DNA of 64,000 nt from Austropuccinia psidii (lineage: Eukaryota > Basidiomycota > Pucciniomycetes > Pucciniales > Sphaerophragmiaceae), in NCBI GenBank assembly GCA_023105745.1, contig JALGQZ010000004.1:34490437-34554436 (forward strand). The letters run 5' to 3'. Positions 61,506 through 64,000 of this stretch are shown piece after piece; position 1 is the first letter of the stretch, and each line of letters begins with the position of its first letter. The notes beneath the pieces were generated by a model that worked only from the letters and a program-made list of their open reading frames with translations, ran no database searches and was not told where the DNA came from. The position numbers and the translations under genes were made by a program.

Positions 61506-63317
61506 TCAAATATGCTTTATTATTTAGAGAGGATACTTAATTTAATTAATAAATGTAAGTGAGGTAAGATCTGTTTGATTCTTATTGTGCCTGAAATCCA
61601 AGCTTTGATATTTGAAGTAATTATTTGTTATTCATCCACATAGAACTGACATGTAAAAGAAAGCTATATGGCATTTAAGTGAACTTATTTTGATTTATAT
61701 AAAATAAAGACTTAAGAAGTTAGCTGTATTCTTCCAGGGGACCTGGAAGTACACAATTTCTATTTTCTGGAGAATGTCTTGGATTAATTGTGAATTTTTC
61801 TTCTTTTATTATTTTTCATTGCAACAAATGGATTTTTTTAATAATATCTGTATGGGATAAGTCAAAATTCTGTGTGTTTTAATTGAAAAAGGACCTCAAT
61901 ATTACAGTTGGAAAGATATCTATATGAATTTTGTTTTTAATAGACAGTATACCTTTTTCTAAAATTCTATTGGCTCCAAAGTTACTTAAGAAATAACCTT
62001 ATCAACATCAAAAAAGTGAGAATGATTTTGTTTCAAACAGGAAATTTTGTGCTGCGTTCTTTTTTGAAAAGATTGTCTTGTAAATAAGAATATTGATACT
62101 CTCTTATTGAGCTTTTATATTTCTATAATAAAATTTCTCAAAAAAAATGATTTCATACTTTGAATGATTTTTTGGTGGTTTTGATTTGATCCTATTTAAA
62201 CAAATTCATTTTATACTTATAAGGTTTTATTTTTTAAATAGATTTATAGCAAAAGTATAAAAGCTTCCAATCTATTTGTTGAGGTTAGAATTTATCAATT
62301 CTCCAAGAAAAAAATTACAAACTGGATTTAATGCTGTTTTATAGGAATTTTCAAAGCAATTATAGATTTCTTATAAATCTTTATTATTTTTGAAAATTGA
62401 ACTTTAAATTTATCCCAAAAAAGAGGGTATTAAAATATAATAGTCTATTGTTTTGCTTAATTTTTAAAATAATTTGCTTTTAACATGAAAATTATCCTTT
62501 CACATATAAATTGAAATATAAATAATTCTTTTTTGAGACCTATCAGTCCATTTTACATTCAAATTAAGATTCCTCCAAGGAAAAAAATAAAAATTTGATG
62601 TGAAACTTCTTATTTCTCTATAGGAACCATTTAATAAGTGGCTCTAATTCTCTTTGTGGTTGTTTTCAAAGAAATTAAAAAATATTTAGAAATTTTCATT
62701 CAATTGTCAAAATTGAGGCTTATAATGAGCCACCAAAAGAAGGTATTGAAAGCTTATAGCTTTAGTTTTCATTAATTTTAAAATATTTTTTTTTGGAATT
62801 TGACACTCATTTTTTCAATAGAAATAAAAAAACATATTTAAAAGTATGTGACTGAGCAGTCAATGGATAAAGCTATCAGTTCTAAAAGAAATGAAAAGGC
62901 ATTATTGATGTGAATTTTTTCAATTGTGTTCTGGGAATAAATTGTTTTTTATATGAGAATTATTCCTTACATGTAAGTTTGGATTGAATAAAGAAATGAA
63001 AATATTCAATTTTCATTCCTTTTCAAAAATTCCATTGCAAATATGCAGCTTCTATTTTGTCCAGATATTTAGAATGCTCCTGACCATTCTTACCACACCA
63101 AAAAACACCAGGGGTCTTCTGATCTCAACCCTTTTGATCAATTTTGTCTTACCATTTCCTGGCCAAGTCATAAAACAAAACTAAATTATTTGATTAGAGC
63201 TTTTACATCTATGCTGTATTTTCTATAGATATCTGTCTTTTTTTCAAAAATTAAACAGATTGTATCTGAAAATGTTTTTTTAGGTAATTTTTCTTACAAC
63301 TTTATGTGCTCCCAACA

Positions 63318-63343
63318 CTACCACCACCACCACCACCACCACC
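63318..63343. repeat. (ACC)n microsatellite
   Basis: Eight or so uninterrupted ACC units after CCCAACACT. It stands out because C is otherwise rare in this region. Confidence 0.85.
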
Positions 63344-63467
63344 ACTCCAAGAGACATTTTTTGGCAATTTCTAATAACTTTTAATTAAATAAATACTGTG
63401 TTCAAAAATAATTCACCAAGAATTGCGTGGTTTGGAAAGCTGATTTCAACCCTTCTTCATAGAAAAA

Positions 63468-63527
63468 CCAAGACCATTGGCCTTTGTTAATGGAATTTAT
63501 TTCTAAAACCAATGACAATGGTCTTGG
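63468..63527. repeat. 60-bp foldback
   Basis: CCAAGACCATTG at 63468-63479 and its perfect reverse complement CAATGGTCTTGG at 63516-63527, separated by 36 bases, can form a 12-bp stem. There is no known association; it may be a MITE end or a chance palindrome. Confidence 0.6.
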
Positions 63528-64000
63528 AGTTCATTCCATTCACAACCATTTTCTGTCACTAACCACCAACTTTTTTTCTTTCTCATTCTAATTATTATAG
63601 AAAACAAAAATAATTATGTGTTATCATCAACTAATACCATGGTTTTATTTATTTATTTTCTGTTTCTTTATAGTTTAGGGGTTGAAAGCTTTAAATGGGG
63701 AAATTATTACCTTATTAATAGTAACAACTCATTAAATCTCATACCAACAATAACATCCTCTCTTCGTTTGCCATCTCTCATTCATTATATGAACATTTGA
63801 CTGTCAGGACTCAACCAAATGAGAAGATGATTTTCAAAGAGATCAATATACCCAATCTCCCTGTAATTTCTCAGGATTCTATGACTTTTGGGACTCAACC
63901 TCACAATAATATTGATTTTAAAGCTAAAAATTCACCAAAGCATAATACAAGAAAGTCCATACAGCAATTGGGAATGCTTTTTTATATGAGCCAAACAGAA

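Larger units (their letters stand above)
61506..64000. other. AT-rich region, no gene recognised
   Basis: Only short open frames (62984-63184, 63618-63800) with no domain. It holds a microsatellite and a foldback, listed separately. Confidence 0.5.

Overview
The window looks like nuclear DNA of a rust fungus (Pucciniales). It is strongly AT-rich and carries three recognisable host genes, which have short GT-AG introns. Most of the rest is LTR retrotransposon sequence, whole, broken or nested. The gag and LTR-encoded peptides of the two Ty3/Gypsy elements resemble what I remember of Austropuccinia psidii (myrtle rust) repeats. That species call is recollection, not a search.

Layout: 1-8280 is AT-rich sequence with no recognisable gene. 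8280-10445 is a GC-richer island with a three-exon conidiation-protein-6 (Con-6) gene at 9214-9618. A complete but dead Ty1/Copia element (10451-15129, minus strand) has inserted at the edge of that island, flanked by a CTTTT target duplication. A Ty3/Gypsy chromovirus, Gypsy A, lies at 17239-26690 on the minus strand. It still shows gag, protease, RT, RNase H, integrase and chromodomain, but has frameshifts, stops and a truncated 5' LTR. A second gene island, 29370-32802, holds a convergent pair: MOG1 (Ran-binding nuclear transport factor, plus strand, 3 exons) and a WRAP73/WDR8-type WD40 protein (minus strand, 7 exons). Their stop codons lie 85 bp apart.

A second full-length chromovirus, Gypsy B (37224-47548, minus strand), has 1.9-kb LTRs and a perfect GAAAT target duplication. 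A Gypsy A-family LTR from 48954 is interrupted by a solo LTR of the Gypsy B family (49115-51255), which gives the relative age of the two insertions. Further on lie a small TIR element between a T-rich and an A-rich arm (57150-58120), a third Gypsy A-type LTR (to 60206), and a decayed intron-containing acidic gene (60643-61505). The final part is AT-rich with an (ACC)n microsatellite and a foldback.

The three host genes are housekeeping or developmental and do not form a pathway. I found no CRISPR array, rRNA, tRNA gene, bacterial-type operon or clear new biological system. The most unusual signals are the two overlapping reading frames in the Gypsy B gag, a duplicated LTR-edge/primer-site cassette, a GGCC-rich zone conserved in Gypsy A LTRs, and the T-arm/MITE/A-arm structure.
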